From NCBI RefSeq assembly GCF_001557235.1, contig NZ_LSJI01000057.1, forward strand, positions 1-59,550: a stretch of 59,550 bases of DNA, read 5' to 3'. Positions 17,722-26,753 of this stretch are shown in pieces. The notes below the pieces were generated by a model that did not search any database, had not been told where the DNA came from, and saw only the letters and a program-made list of their open reading frames with translations. Position 1 is the first letter of the stretch; every line of letters starts with the position of its first letter. The position numbers and the translations under genes were made by a program. This stretch comes from Phenylobacterium sp. CCH9-H3. GTDB taxonomy: Bacteria; Pseudomonadota; Alphaproteobacteria; Caulobacterales; Caulobacteraceae.

Positions 17722-18555
17722 CTAAGCCGCGGACTCCGCCATCGCGCCGGCCATCCAGTCCGGAACCTCCGCCCGCGCCGGCCGGCCGTGGACGGTCAGG
17801 TCCGCCCCCAGGGCCCGATCAAGTCGCACGAGGGCGATAGCGCGCCCGTCACCGCCAGAGAGCACCTCGCCCGCACGCAGCTCGCCGTTCAACACCTCGG
17901 TCCCGGGCGCCGGCGCCGGCCCGTCGAACACCAGCGGCAGCATCCGGTTCTTGATGGTTCCCCGGCGCTTCATCCGCGACGTGGTCTCCTGGCCGACGAA
18001 ACAGCCCTTCTTGAAGTCGATACCGTTCAGCAGGTCGAAATTGGCTTCGATGGGATAGGTCTTGTCCGTGCCCCAGTCCGCCGGACCCGGCACGCCCAGG
18101 GCCAGCTTCTGGGCCTCCCGCTCGGCCTCGCTCGCCAGTTGCGCGCCCGGCGGGGCCTTAACCCCATAGCCGCGCCAGCCCAGCTCCGGCAGCCGCGGGT
18201 CGCGGACCCACCCCGCCCGGTCCGGCGGATCGCCGCCGAACAGGATGCTCACTTGCGTATCGTCCGCCGCGATCTCCACCTTGGCCCGCAGGCGATAGAG
18301 GGTCAGGCGCTGGATCAGGGCGTCGCGGTGCGCGCCCTCGACGTCCAGCCAGGCGCCGTCGCCGCTCGGGACCACGAACAGGTCGTAGAGCAACCGGCCC
18401 TGGGGCGTCAGCAGGGCCCCGAACCGCGCCTCGCCCACCGCCAGGGTCTCGACATCCTGGGTGATCAGCCCCTGCAGGAAGCTGCGCCAGTCGGGGCCGG
18501 AGAGGGCGATGAGCGAACGGCTTGGCAAGTGCGCGAAGGTGACAGTCTGCGACAT
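17722..18555 (-). CDS. ygfZ: Folate-dependent YgfZ/IbaG-type iron-sulfur repair protein
   Basis: YgfZ is a tetrahydrofolate-binding GcvT relative needed to keep certain iron-sulfur enzymes (for example MiaB) active. The 277 residues contain GPDWRSFLQGLITQDVETL, GALLTPQGRLLYD and the family signature KGCFVGQE (183-190) with the key Cys185. The true start is the ATG at 18555; the open frame beyond it overlaps the divergent glycosyltransferase. The gene points toward the dehalogenase-like gene and is separated from it by a REP-like hairpin. Confidence 0.9.
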   Translation of the reverse strand: MSQTVTFAHLPSRSLIALSGPDWRSFLQGLITQDVETLAVGEARFGALLTPQGRLLYDLFVVPSGDGAWLDVEGAHRDALIQRLTLYRLRAKVEIAADDTQVSILFGGDPPDRAGWVRDPRLPELGWRGYGVKAPPGAQLASEAEREAQKLALGVPGPADWGTDKTYPIEANFDLLNGIDFKKGCFVGQETTSRMKRRGTIKNRMLPLVFDGPAPAPGTEVLNGELRAGEVLSGGDGRAIALVRLDRALGADLTVHGRPARAEVPDWMAGAMAESAA

Positions 18556-18616
18556 CCCGACAATTTGGGGCCGCGCGGTGTGGAGCGCCAGCGGCCGCAT
18601 GCGTATAGGAATGCCG

Positions 18617-19588
18617 ATGTCGGCTTCCTTCCCGATCCTTTTCATCACGGCCACCCGGATCGGCGACGCCGTGCTGTCGTCCGGCCTGATCAAGCGGCTG
18701 GCCGACGAGATCCCCAACGCCCGCTTCACCATCGTCGCCGGTCCTGACGCCGCGCCCCTGTTCGCCGCGGTTCCGAACCTGGCCCGGGTGATCGTCCTGG
18801 AGAAGTCGAAGAGCGGGAGCCACTGGTTCGAGCTCTGGCAGAAGGTGCGCCAGACCAACTGGGGCCTGATCGTCGACCTGCGCGGCTCGGGTATCTCGCG
18901 CTTCCTGTCGACCAAGCGCCGCGCCATCCATCGCAAGAGCGTCCAACCGGCGCACAAGGTGCTGGAGGCGGCGAAGGTCCTGAAGATCGAGGACGAGCCG
19001 GCGGCGCCCCACATCTTCACCAATGCCGACGTCGAGGCCTATGCGGACGAGCTGACCCGCGGCGCCGGTCCCATCCTGGCCATGGCGCCGGCGGCCAACT
19101 GGGTGGGCAAGACCTGGCCCGTCGAGCGGTTCAGCCAGGTGGCCATGACCCTGCTGCACGGCTACGGGCCGCTGGCGGGCGGGCGGCTGATGGTGTTGGG
19201 CGGGCCCAGCGACGAGAGCCTGGCGCGGTCGCTGAAGGATTCCGCTGGCCGACGCTTCATCAACCTGGCCGGCAAGGTCGACCTGCTGACCGCTTTCGCC
19301 TGCCTGAAGCGGGCGCGGTTGTTCATCGGCAACGACAGCGGCGCCATGCACCTTGCCGCCGCCGCCGGCTGCCCGACCATCGGCCTGTTCGGCCCCTCCG
19401 ACGAGCGCCTCTATGCGCCCTGGGGCGAGCACGCGCGAGTGGTGCGCGGCCCTCGCTCGTTCGAACAGATCCAGGCGGTTGACCCTGGCTTCGGCCAGGC
19501 GCTGTGTCACATGATGGACCTGCCGGTGAAGACGGTCCTCGCCGCCGCCAACGACCTCCTGAAAGCCACGGAACCCCGGAATGCCTGA
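18617..19588 (+). CDS. Glycosyltransferase family 9 (heptosyltransferase-like)
   Basis: The 323 residues match ADP-heptose:LPS heptosyltransferases, which add heptose to the lipopolysaccharide core at the inner face of the membrane. The N-terminal ILFITATRIGDAVLSSGL, the central MAPAANWVGKTWPVERF and the C-terminal FIGNDSGAMHLAAAAGCPT and GLFGPSDERLYAPW are hallmarks. I chose the ATG at 18617 because AGGA (18607-18610) sits six bases upstream; ATG 18611 is an alternative. The last eight bases overlap the start of the dihydroorotase gene, so the two are co-translated although their pathways are unrelated. Confidence 0.87.
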   Translation: MSASFPILFITATRIGDAVLSSGLIKRLADEIPNARFTIVAGPDAAPLFAAVPNLARVIVLEKSKSGSHWFELWQKVRQTNWGLIVDLRGSGISRFLSTKRRAIHRKSVQPAHKVLEAAKVLKIEDEPAAPHIFTNADVEAYADELTRGAGPILAMAPAANWVGKTWPVERFSQVAMTLLHGYGPLAGGRLMVLGGPSDESLARSLKDSAGRRFINLAGKVDLLTAFACLKRARLFIGNDSGAMHLAAAAGCPTIGLFGPSDERLYAPWGEHARVVRGPRSFEQIQAVDPGFGQALCHMMDLPVKTVLAAANDLLKATEPRNA

Positions 19589-20924
19589 CACCACCTACGA
19601 CCTGATCGTCCGCGGCGGCGAAGTGGTGAACCACGCGGGGCGCGGGGCGGCCGACATTGGCATCCGGGGCGGCAAGTTCGCGGCCATCGGCGACCTCTCC
19701 CAGGCCTCGGCGGGCGAGGTGTTCGACGCCACCGGCCTGACGGTCATGCCGGGCGTCATCGACACCCAGGTCCACTTCCGCGAGCCCGGCCTGGAGTGGA
19801 AGGAGGACCTGGAAACCGGCTCCCGATGCGCGGTGCTCGGCGGCGTGGTCGCGGTGTTCGAAATGCCGAACACCGAGCCGACCACCACCGACCCGGACGC
19901 CCTGGCCGACAAGCTGAAGCGCGCGAACCACCGCATGCACTGCGACCACGCCTTCTACGTGGGCGGCACGCACGAGAACGCCGCCTTCCTGGGCGAGCTG
20001 GAGCGCCTGCCGGGCTGCTGCGGGATCAAGGTTTTCATGGGCGCCTCCACCGGCACCCTGCTGGTGGCCGACGACGAGGGCGTCGAGCGGGTGCTACGCA
20101 GTATCAATCGCCGCGCCGCCTTCCATTCCGAGGACGAATACCGCCTCGCCGACCGCCGCCCCCTGGCGCGCACCGGCGACTGGACCAGCCACCCCGAGGT
20201 CCGCGACGCCCAGTCGGCGATCCAGTCCACCGAGCGGCTGGTCCGCCTGGCCCGCAAGACCGGCAAGCGCATCCACGTCCTGCACGTGACGACCAAGGAG
20301 GAGATCGCCTTCCTCGCCGGCCACAAGGACGTGGCGTCCGTCGAGGTCACGCCCCAGCACCTGACCCTGGCCGGACCGGAGGCCTACGAACAGCTGAAGG
20401 GCTTCGCCCAGATGAACCCGCCGATCCGGGACGCCGCCCATCGGGCGGGCCTGTGGGTCGGCGTCGCCAACGGAGTAGCCGACGTCCTGGGCTCCGACCA
20501 TGCGCCGCACACCCGCGAGGAGAAGGCCCGCCCCTACCCGGCCTCGCCCTCGGGCATGCCGGGCGTTCAGACTCTGCTGCCGGTCATGCTGACCCACGTG
20601 GCCGACGGGAAGCTCAGCCTGGAGCGCCTGGTCGACCTCACCAGCCACGGCGCCCAGCGCATCTTCGGCCTGGCCGACAAGGGCCGCCTGGCCGTGGGCT
20701 ACGACGCCGACCTGACGATCGTGGACCTCAAGGCCCGGCGCACCCTCACCCACGAGCAGATGGCGACCCGCGCCGGCTGGACCCCCTTCGACGGCTTCGA
20801 GGCCAAGGGCTGGCCCAAGGCCACCATCATCCGCGGCCGGGTGGTCATGCGCGACGACGAGATCGTCGCGCCCAGCCTGGGCGAGCCGGTGCGGTTCCTG
20901 GAGACCCTGCCGGCCGACGCCTGA
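19581..20924 (+). CDS. pyrC: Dihydroorotase-family amidohydrolase
   Basis: The 447 residues belong to the class I dihydroorotase/allantoinase/hydantoinase group, which opens or closes cyclic amides in pyrimidine synthesis. Visible marks are HFREPGLEWKEDL, the lysine expected to be carboxylated in CGIKVFMGAST, HVLHVTT, VTPQHLTL and GSDHAPHT. The first metal-binding motif reads DTQVHF: the usual first His of H-X-H is Gln. I recall the same Gln in other alphaproteobacterial dihydroorotases, so it marks a subfamily. Whether it is the main PyrC or a paralogue cannot be decided here. It overlaps the upstream glycosyltransferase by 8 bases. Confidence 0.82.
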   Translation: MPDTTYDLIVRGGEVVNHAGRGAADIGIRGGKFAAIGDLSQASAGEVFDATGLTVMPGVIDTQVHFREPGLEWKEDLETGSRCAVLGGVVAVFEMPNTEPTTTDPDALADKLKRANHRMHCDHAFYVGGTHENAAFLGELERLPGCCGIKVFMGASTGTLLVADDEGVERVLRSINRRAAFHSEDEYRLADRRPLARTGDWTSHPEVRDAQSAIQSTERLVRLARKTGKRIHVLHVTTKEEIAFLAGHKDVASVEVTPQHLTLAGPEAYEQLKGFAQMNPPIRDAAHRAGLWVGVANGVADVLGSDHAPHTREEKARPYPASPSGMPGVQTLLPVMLTHVADGKLSLERLVDLTSHGAQRIFGLADKGRLAVGYDADLTIVDLKARRTLTHEQMATRAGWTPFDGFEAKGWPKATIIRGRVVMRDDEIVAPSLGEPVRFLETLPADA

Positions 20925-20928
20925 GGCG

Positions 20929-22287
20929 TCAGTCCAGCGACGCCAGCACGTCGCGGGCGAACTTCTGCTCGTCGAACCGCGCCGCCGCGGAATCGAAGCC
21001 GCGGCGGACGATGACCACCTTCTTGGACGGCACGATGAACACGTACTGCCCGCGGTTGCCGTTCATGCCGTAGGTCCCCTCCGGCAGGCCCTGCCCCGGA
21101 CCGTACAGCCAGAAGAACGCACCATAGCCCGGCCCCTTCTCGGGCTGCGCCGGCCCCGGCGTGGCGACGAACCGCGACCAGCCCTCCGGCAGCAGGCGCT
21201 CGCCATTCCACACCCCGTCGTTCTGGTAGAGCAGGCCCAGCCGCGCCAGGTCCCGGGCCGTGGTCCAGACCTGGCTGGAGAGGATGTAGTTCCCCTGCCA
21301 GTCGGTCTCCGGCGTCGTGTGGCGCATGCCGATCTTCCAGAGCAGTTCGGTGAAGGGGAACGCCAGCGCGTCCGGCCCATCGCCCAGGGCCGCGCGCACA
21401 CTGCGCGCCGCCAGCAGCGTGTCGTTGTTCGCGTACCGGAAGCGGCTGTCGGGCGCGGCCTCCAGCGGCATCCGCGTCGCCCACTCCGTGACCAGGCCGC
21501 CCCCCACATAGACCTCGTCCGTGCGGTTGCCCGGCCCGTCGGTCCAGAGGCCGGAGCCCATGTGCAGCAGCTGGGCCATCGTGATGGCGGCCCGGGGGTC
21601 GCCCGGCGCCCGCCACTCCGGGATGTCCGCCGGCGCTTCGACGTTCACCTTGCCCAGCTGCGCCGCCCGGCCGACCACTGTGGCGGTCAGGCTCTTGGCG
21701 GCCGACCAGGTCCGCTGCGGCGTGTGCAGATCATAGCCGGGCCGGTAGCGCTCGCCGACGATCCTCCCGTCCTTCACGATCACCACCGCGGTGGTCTTGC
21801 CGCCGTAGACGCCCGGGTCGAACGCCTGCGCCAGCAGCGGCTCCAGAGCTTTCGGCGTCCTGGCCGTGGCCTTCTCGTCGCCGTCGGGCCAGTTCGCCTT
21901 CCCGGCCGGCGGCGGCTGGATATCCAGGCGCGGCAGCTTCGCCACGGCCTCCGCCCCCGCCCCGATCGGCAGTTGCGCGCAGCCCAGACTCGGCCGCCAG
22001 GCCGCGATCCGCGGCGGCAGCTTCGGATCGAACGCCACGCTCACCGTCTTCGCCTGCCGGTCGACCACCGCCGGCAGCGTCCGCACCAGCGCCTGGTAAT
22101 CCGGATATATCCCCTCCAGGTCGTCGGCCGCGATCTCGGCCTCGGGCCGGCCGGCGTTGAAGACCCCGCTGCAGAGGAAGGCGGCCTTGTAGCCCGCCGC
22201 CAGCGCCCGCACGTGCGGGTCCTCCGCCGCCGTCGCGCTGTTGGCCAGAACCGCCGCGGCCATGGCCGCCAGAAAAATCGACCGCAT
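20929..22287 (-). CDS. Secreted serine hydrolase, beta-lactamase class C family
   Basis: The 452 residues start with a cleavable signal peptide (MRSIFLAAMAAAVLANSATA). The catalytic domain of the penicillin-binding/class C beta-lactamase fold runs from about 160, with Ser195-X-X-Lys198 (WSAAKSLTA), Tyr285 (RYANNDT) and a C-terminal GMNGNRGQYVFIVPSKKVV strand. Such proteins are usually esterases or peptidases acting in the periplasm; beta-lactam resistance is not implied. The ATG at 22287 is chosen because it begins the signal peptide. Its stop is 4 bases from that of the convergent dihydroorotase. Confidence 0.83.
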   Translation of the reverse strand: MRSIFLAAMAAAVLANSATAAEDPHVRALAAGYKAAFLCSGVFNAGRPEAEIAADDLEGIYPDYQALVRTLPAVVDRQAKTVSVAFDPKLPPRIAAWRPSLGCAQLPIGAGAEAVAKLPRLDIQPPPAGKANWPDGDEKATARTPKALEPLLAQAFDPGVYGGKTTAVVIVKDGRIVGERYRPGYDLHTPQRTWSAAKSLTATVVGRAAQLGKVNVEAPADIPEWRAPGDPRAAITMAQLLHMGSGLWTDGPGNRTDEVYVGGGLVTEWATRMPLEAAPDSRFRYANNDTLLAARSVRAALGDGPDALAFPFTELLWKIGMRHTTPETDWQGNYILSSQVWTTARDLARLGLLYQNDGVWNGERLLPEGWSRFVATPGPAQPEKGPGYGAFFWLYGPGQGLPEGTYGMNGNRGQYVFIVPSKKVVIVRRGFDSAAARFDEQKFARDVLASLD

Positions 22288-22382
22288 GTGGCAGACCCCT
22301 GTCGAATCGGGCGGACGACGCCCGTCTCCCCGGTGACGCACGCTTGCGCGTCGCGCAAACTTCAACGCCGGAGAGGACCCAA

Positions 22383-22736
22383 ATGAAATACATGCTGATG
22401 CTCTACGAGCCCGAAGGCGCCTACGAGGGCGAAGCGGGCCAGAAGACCCTCGCGGAGATCATCGCCCAGCACATGAAGCTGGCCGAGGACCTGGTGGCGG
22501 CGGGCGTCGAGTTTTCCGGCGAAGAGCTGCAGCCGACCCGCGCCGCCCGCACGGTGCGCACCGATGCGGACGGGGCCAAGACGGTCCACGACGGTCCCTT
22601 CGCCGAGACCCGCGAGCACCTGGGCGGCTTCTACGTGATCGATGTCCCCGACCTCGAAGCCGCGACCGCCTGGGCCCGCAAGGTTCCGATCATCCCGGGC
22701 GGCAAGGTCGAGGTCCGCCCGGTGGTCGCCCACTGA
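22383..22736 (+). CDS. YCII/DGPF-domain protein
   Basis: A 117-residue protein of the YCII-related DGPF family, named for the motif seen here in KTVHDGPFAETREHLGGF. MKYMLMLYEPEG at the start and GGKVEVRPV at the end are typical. GGAGAGGA lies just before the ATG at 22383 and decides the start. DGPF genes are the usual partners of ECF42-type sigma factors, and one follows at 23103. The biochemical role of DGPF proteins is not established. Confidence 0.85.
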   Translation: MKYMLMLYEPEGAYEGEAGQKTLAEIIAQHMKLAEDLVAAGVEFSGEELQPTRAARTVRTDADGAKTVHDGPFAETREHLGGFYVIDVPDLEAATAWARKVPIIPGGKVEVRPVVAH

Positions 22737-22752
22737 TCCGGCGGAGGAACCG

Positions 22753-23099
22753 ATGCAATACATGATCCTGATCTATGAACCCGAAGGCGCGAGGGCGAGA
22801 CCGGCCAGGCGGCGCTGACCGACATTGTCGCGAAGCACATGGCCCTGGCCGCCGAGCTCCGCGCCAGGGGAGTGATGAAGGGCGGCTCCGGCCTTCAGGA
22901 CACCTCCACCGCCACCACAGTCGTGACCCGGGGCGGTCAGCAGACCCTCCACGACGGCCCCTTCGCCGAGACCCGCGAACACCTGGGTGGCTACTATCTG
23001 ATCGACGCGCCCCACCTCGACGAGGCGCTCGCCATCGCGCGGCGCGTCCCGGTCGTCGACGGCGGCAAGGTCGAGGTCCGCCCTCTGGCTGTTTACTGA
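22753..23099 (+). pseudogene. Second YCII/DGPF gene, frameshifted
   Basis: A close copy of the preceding gene. It begins MQYMILIYEPEGA from ATG 22753 (GGAGGAA upstream) but the frame then runs into a stop at about 22816. The rest of the domain (GETGQAALTDIVAKHM, then HDGPFAETREHLGGYY and GGKVEVRPLAVY) continues in another frame from 22791 to the TGA at 23097-23099. Compared with GAYEGE in the first copy, four bases (CTAC) appear to be missing after 22790. This is either a recent inactivation or a sequencing error; an internal start at 22839 could give only an 86-residue fragment. Confidence 0.75.
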
Positions 23100-23102
23100 C
23101 CC

Positions 23103-24320
23103 ATGCGACGCTTCGGCCAGGACATCTCCGTCGCCCGTCCGCGGGTCGTGGCTGCTCTGGCCGGGCGCCTGCGCGACCTCGACCTCGCCGAAGAGGCGTT
23201 CGCCGAAGCCGCCGCCGCCGCGCTCGTGGCCTGGCCGAACCAGGCGCCGCGCGATCCCGCCGCGTGGCTGTGGCGCGCCGCGCTGCGGAGGGCGATCGAC
23301 GCCAAGCGGCGGGCCGCCGTGCGCGCGCGGGCGGTGCTCGATGCGCCCGAGCCACCGCCCACCCCGGAGGAGGCGCTGATGGCGGCCGACGAGCCCATAC
23401 CCGACGAGCTGCTGAAGCTGATCTTCGTGTGCTGCCATCCCGCGCTGGCGGCGGACAGCCGCGCCGCCCTCACGCTCAAGGTCGTCTGCGGTTTGTCCAC
23501 GGAGCGCCTGGCCCGCGCCTTCTTCACCGCCGAGCCGGCCATGCTGCAGCGGATCACGCGCGCGAAACGCAAGATCGCCGGCGCCGGCGTGCCGTTCGAG
23601 GTCCCCACCCGCGCCGCCTGGCCGGAGCGGCTCGAGGCGGTCCTGGCCACCCTCGAGATCGCCTATGCCCAGGCCTACGAGGACGCCGCGCTGGCCGATC
23701 GCGACGCCGCGCCCTTCGCCGCTGAGGTCTTGCGCCTCTCCGGCCTGCTGGCCGAACTGGTCCCCGGCGAGCCCGAGGTCCTGGGTCTCGCCGCCCTTGT
23801 CCGGTTCGCCGAGGCGCGCCGTCCGGCCCGGCTGGACGATGCGGGCGCCATGGTCCCGCCACCCGAGCAGGAGGTCCGCCTGTGGCGCCGCGACCTCATC
23901 GCCGAGGGCGCGAAGCTCCTCGACCGCGCAGCCGCCCTTCGCCGCAGCGGCCCGCGGCAGATCCTGGCCGCCATCCACGCCGCCCATTGCACCCGCGCCG
24001 AGACGGGCGCGACGGACTGGCCGACCATCGCCGCGCTCTATGACGTCCTGGCCGAGGTTCGCCCCCATGCCGCCGTAGCCGTGAATCGGGCCGTGGCCAT
24101 CGGCGAGGCGCGCGGCGCGGACGCGGGCCTCGCCGAGCTCGCGCGGATCGAGGGCCTGGAGGGTTGGCTGCCCTACCAGGCCGCCCGGGCCGCCCTCAGC
24201 GCGAGGAGCGGACGTCGCGACGAGGCGCGCGACGCCTACGCCGCGGCGCTGGCCCTGGAACCGCCCCCTGCCGAGCGCCTGTGGCTCGAGCGCCGACGTC
24301 GGGACCTTGACGTGGCGTGA
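23103..24320 (+). CDS. ECF42-type RNA polymerase sigma factor with C-terminal TPR-like domain
   Basis: The 405 residues combine sigma regions 2 and 4 (about 1-175) with the long C-terminal extension typical of ECF42. Marks include WLWRAALRRAIDAKRR, DELLKLIFVCCHPAL, ALTLKVVCGLSTERLARAFF and MLQRITRAKRKI, then a helical repeat region to the end. ECF42 proteins have no anti-sigma factor and are encoded with DGPF genes, exactly as seen here, with the extension thought to control activity. It starts 3 bases after the stop of the broken DGPF copy. The target promoters are probably those of the DGPF genes, which is inference. Confidence 0.88.
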   Translation: MRRFGQDISVARPRVVAALAGRLRDLDLAEEAFAEAAAAALVAWPNQAPRDPAAWLWRAALRRAIDAKRRAAVRARAVLDAPEPPPTPEEALMAADEPIPDELLKLIFVCCHPALAADSRAALTLKVVCGLSTERLARAFFTAEPAMLQRITRAKRKIAGAGVPFEVPTRAAWPERLEAVLATLEIAYAQAYEDAALADRDAAPFAAEVLRLSGLLAELVPGEPEVLGLAALVRFAEARRPARLDDAGAMVPPPEQEVRLWRRDLIAEGAKLLDRAAALRRSGPRQILAAIHAAHCTRAETGATDWPTIAALYDVLAEVRPHAAVAVNRAVAIGEARGADAGLAELARIEGLEGWLPYQAARAALSARSGRRDEARDAYAAALALEPPPAERLWLERRRRDLDVA

Positions 24321-24387
24321 CGCCGGGGCCGCGGTTGCATCGTCCCGCCCAGGGCCTATTGGTCGGCTGGCCGCACATGGATCGCCG

Positions 24388-24873
24388 ATGCTTTGCCGCC
24401 TCCTCTACGTCAGCCGGATCTCGGACACGGCCGCCGCCAGCCTTGCCGGGGCGATGCAGGACATCCTCATCGTCTCGGCCCATCGCAACCGGCTCGATGC
24501 GGTCACCGGCCTGCTGTTCGCCGACGGCGAGAGCTTCGTGCAGGTGCTGGAGGGCCCGGACGCGCAGGTGATCGCCTGTTACGAGCGGATCCTGCGGGAC
24601 GAGCGCCACGCCCACATCCGGCTGCGGTCGCTCATCAGCATCGATGAACGGGACTTCCCCCGGTGGTCGATGTGCGGCCTGACCCTTTCCGGCCTCGAGA
24701 ACACGCTCCTCGGACCGGCCGATATCGACTTCGACCTGCGCGAAGCAGAGGCCGGCGCCCTGTTGCAGCACCTCCAGGGTCTTGCCGCGCGCCACGCCCG
24801 CCAGCTCGATGCGGCCCACGCCGAGCTCGTCGCCTCCTATTCCGGCCGAGGGCGTGCGTCGCCGACGGGTTGA
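24388..24873 (+). CDS. BLUF-domain blue-light photoreceptor
   Basis: A 161-residue protein consisting of a BLUF flavin-binding domain and a short helical tail with no output domain. The photochemically active residues are all in place: Tyr7 (LLYVSRIS), Asn34 (AHRNRLDAVTGLL), Gln52 (ESFVQVLEG), Trp93 and Met95 (RWSMCGL). Their spacing (Asn to Gln 18, Gln to Trp 41) equals that of AppA. The ATG at 24388 directly begins the domain. Short BLUF proteins act by binding partner proteins. No partner can be named, but a sigma factor gene ends 67 bases upstream. Confidence 0.9.
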   Translation: MLCRLLYVSRISDTAAASLAGAMQDILIVSAHRNRLDAVTGLLFADGESFVQVLEGPDAQVIACYERILRDERHAHIRLRSLISIDERDFPRWSMCGLTLSGLENTLLGPADIDFDLREAEAGALLQHLQGLAARHARQLDAAHAELVASYSGRGRASPTG

Positions 24874-24977
24874 GGACGAACCGGCGCGCAACGCTTGGCG
24901 GCCTGCCCCAGCCGACGGGCCCCGCCGGGCCAAAGACAGGCTTCCCTTTCCCGCCCGGCCCCCGTAACGCTCGCGCC

Positions 24978-26753
24978 ATGGACGCCGAGCTCAACATCTC
25001 GACCGCCCCCTTCCGGGATCCGCGCTACGCGCCGCGCCGCCTGACCGTCGAGGCGCGCCCCGGCGGCGAATTCGTGCTGACCAACCCCACGCCGTACTCG
25101 ACGCAGTTCCAGACCGTCACCGCCGCCCTCGGGCACTGGGCCGCGGCCGGGCCGGACCGGATCTGGCTGGCCGAGCGCTCGGGCGAGGGCTGGCGCGCCG
25201 TGACCTTCGCCGAGGCCTGGCAGCGGATCGCGGCCCTCGCCGGCGGGCTGCAGGCCCTGGGCGTCGTCGGCGAGCGCCCCCTGCTGATCCTGGCCCGCAA
25301 CGCCATCGACCACGCCCTGATCGCCTATGCCGCCATGGGCCAGGGCATGCCGATCGCGCCGGTCTCGCCGCAGTACGGCCTGCCGGGCGCGAACATCTCG
25401 CGGCTTACCCACGCCTGCGAAGTCCTGAAGCCTGCCGCCGTCTACACGGAGGACGCCGCCCTGTTCTCCGAGGGCCTGGCCGCGGATGTTCTGGCCGGTC
25501 TGCCGGTGATCGCCGCCGCCAACCCCCGCCCCGGCGACATCCTGCTGGAGCGGCTCTACGCGTCGAGCCCGGCGGACCCGTCCGCCGCGCCCGACCAGCA
25601 TGCGAAGTACCTGCTCACGTCAGGCTCCACGGGCCTGCCCAAGGCGGTGATCAACAGTCATCGCACCATGAGCCTGAACGCGGCCCAGATTACCGCCTGC
25701 TTCGACGATCCGGACCCGCCGGTCATGGTCCATTCGGCGCCCTGGAGCCACAGCCTGGGGGCCAACGCGATCCTGCACTACTCGGCCCACCGGGGCGGCT
25801 CGCTCTACATCGACGCGGGCCAGCCGACGGCGGCGAAGTTCGGCGAGACGATCCGCAACCTGCGCGAGGTTGCGCCCACCTACCAGAACATGGTCCCCGC
25901 CGCCTGGATGCTGTTCGCCGAGGCCCTGGAGCAGGACGACGGCCTGGCCCGCGCCTTCTTCTCCCGGGTTCGGCTGCTGCAATACGGCGGCGCGGCCCTG
26001 GGCCAGGCGACGGCCGACCGGATCCAGGCGGTGGCCGTGCGCACGGTGGGCGAGCGGATCAGCTTCGGCTCCGGCTACGGCGCCACCGAGACCGGCCCCA
26101 CCGCCTGCAACGTCCACTGGCCGAATGCCCGCATGGGGATGATCGGCCTGCCCCTGCCCGGCACCTCGGTGCGCCTGGTTCCTGAGGCGGGCAAGCTCGA
26201 CTTCCGGGTCAAGGGACCGCAGGTGACGCCCGGCTACCTGGGCCGCGCCGAGCTCTCCGCCGCGGCCTTCGACGAGGAAGGCTTCTACCGGCTGGGCGAC
26301 GCCGCGCGGTTCGTCGACCCGGCCAATCCCGAAGCCGGCATGATCTTCGACGGCCGGCTGTCCGAGAACTTCAAGCTGGCCTCCGGCACCTTCGTCTCGG
26401 TGGGCGAGCTGCGGATCGGTGCCGTGGGGGCGATCGGCGACGCCGTGACCGACGCGGTGGTCTGCGGCGAGAACCGCGACGCGGTGGGCCTGCTGCTCTA
26501 TCCCAACCCCACTCGCCCGCGGGCCGAGATCGAGGACGCCGTGCGCGCGGGCCTCGCGGCGTTCAACGCTCGCGCCAAGGGCTCCGGCGGCCGCGTGGCC
26601 CGCGCCCTGGTGCTGCCGGACGCGCCCGACGCCAGTTCGGGCGAGATCACCGACAAGGGCTACATCGCCCAGAGCCTCGCCCGCACCCACCGGGCCGGGG
26701 CCATAGACCGGCTCTTCGCCGACCCCGCTCCCTCCGACGTGATGGAATTCTAG
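24978..26753 (+). CDS. Feruloyl-CoA-synthase-like acyl-CoA ligase
   Basis: A 591-residue adenylate-forming ligase that would join an aromatic or other carboxylic acid to CoA with ATP. The phosphate loop is LLTSGSTGLPKAVINSHRT (about 212-230), the adenine motif is GYGATETGPTACN, and the hinge/core region DGRLSENFKLASGTFVSVG closely follows that of feruloyl-CoA synthases rather than fatty acyl ligases. The ATG at 24978 is favoured over more distant starts, which lie in the BLUF gene. Its TAG abuts the ATG of the ThDP enzyme, so the two are made together. The true substrate is not known. Confidence 0.8.
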   Translation: MDAELNISTAPFRDPRYAPRRLTVEARPGGEFVLTNPTPYSTQFQTVTAALGHWAAAGPDRIWLAERSGEGWRAVTFAEAWQRIAALAGGLQALGVVGERPLLILARNAIDHALIAYAAMGQGMPIAPVSPQYGLPGANISRLTHACEVLKPAAVYTEDAALFSEGLAADVLAGLPVIAAANPRPGDILLERLYASSPADPSAAPDQHAKYLLTSGSTGLPKAVINSHRTMSLNAAQITACFDDPDPPVMVHSAPWSHSLGANAILHYSAHRGGSLYIDAGQPTAAKFGETIRNLREVAPTYQNMVPAAWMLFAEALEQDDGLARAFFSRVRLLQYGGAALGQATADRIQAVAVRTVGERISFGSGYGATETGPTACNVHWPNARMGMIGLPLPGTSVRLVPEAGKLDFRVKGPQVTPGYLGRAELSAAAFDEEGFYRLGDAARFVDPANPEAGMIFDGRLSENFKLASGTFVSVGELRIGAVGAIGDAVTDAVVCGENRDAVGLLLYPNPTRPRAEIEDAVRAGLAAFNARAKGSGGRVARALVLPDAPDASSGEITDKGYIAQSLARTHRAGAIDRLFADPAPSDVMEF

